Source: Urechis unicinctus
Taxonomy: Eukaryota > Annelida > Polychaeta > Xenopneusta > Urechidae
Direction of reading: 5' to 3'
NCBI GenBank assembly: GCA_034190875.2
Contig: CM067354.1
Coordinates: 44,145,275-44,209,274 of the forward strand
Length of the DNA stretch: 64,000 nucleotides
Under the pieces are notes generated by a model that made no database searches, was not told the origin of the DNA, and was given only the letters and a program-made list of their open reading frames with translations. The first letter of the stretch is position 1, and the number at the start of each line of letters is the position of its first letter. The position numbers and the translations under genes are program-made. Below, piece after piece: positions 63,661 to 64,000 of this stretch.

Positions 63661-64000
63661 TTCACCCATTAAACCACGGTCAAGTCAATAATTCTTGCGA
63701 TATTAGTCATACTCAAACTGTCTCCTTTCAGTTGATGTATCATAGATGAATGGGAGTAAACTGTAACTATCATCTTCAATGAGTTGGAAAAATGTACATT
63801 TTACATTGTGGCACAAGCGCGGCCGCTTGTTGCGACGTTCAGCTGAAACCCCTACCAAAACGCCCCACCATCATAAATTATCGTCTTTCTCATTTTGGTT
63901 TTGGGTTTATCTTTGTTTCTTTCTACTTTTTCATGTAATTAAGACTTACGATACAAATATTTTGTGTGATTTGGTTCACATTCACAACATCACAGCATGC

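Overview
The window is nuclear DNA of an animal, most likely a marine invertebrate (deuterostome or spiralian; I cannot narrow it further). It has intron-rich genes with GT-AG splice sites, AT-rich introns, long (TA)n and (CA)n tracts, large minisatellites, and many DNA transposons plus a LINE. The species is not identifiable from what I can see.

Layout. 1-6 kb: a (TAC)n tract, a CR1-like LINE on the minus strand, and a 2.4 kb inverted-repeat DNA element abutting it. 6-14.6 kb: a possible first exon at 6.08 kb, a second copy of the same DNA-element family (9.0-10.6 kb) holding a 48-bp palindromic insertion, and a degenerate tandem repeat (11.6-12.3 kb). 14.6-33.5 kb: the centrosomal coiled-coil gene centlein (CNTLN, plus strand, 29 coding exons recognised). 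One of its introns carries a broken ~6.4 kb element with two large minisatellites; another carries a hAT-like element. 33.9-42.5 kb: a lysosomal beta-hexosaminidase (GH20) gene, plus strand, with three copies of the exon that forms the substrate-specificity part of the active site and two complete sets of C-terminal exons. 43.2-48.9 kb: a convergent 17-exon gene, minus strand, for a secreted or lysosomal protein that looks like a glycoside hydrolase but that I cannot place in a family. 49.4-50.6 kb: a fossil Ty3/Gypsy integrase and probable LTR. 51.7-54.7 kb: a 2.97 kb element with 35-bp perfect terminal inverted repeats and CACGTG arrays, carrying a spliced gene of unknown function. 54.7-61.5 kb: ribosomal protein gene RPL17 (uL22), minus strand, with introns swollen by an ISL2EU-like transposon and a hAT-like element. 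61.5-64 kb: no gene seen, only short repeats.

The hexosaminidase gene and the unassigned glycosidase-like gene are tail-to-tail neighbours, both with signal peptides. CNTLN (centriole cohesion) and RPL17 (large ribosomal subunit) are unrelated housekeeping neighbours.

The strongest candidate for something new is the hexosaminidase locus. Exon phases make cassettes A and B mutually exclusive, and cassette C has its own C-terminal exons but no N-terminal ones. At the two positions that distinguish human HEXA from HEXB, the cassettes read Asn-Arg, Asn-Lys and Asp-Tyr. This suggests one gene that produces alpha-like and beta-like subunits by splicing. The transposon at 51.7-54.7 kb carrying a clean multi-exon ORF is the second candidate.
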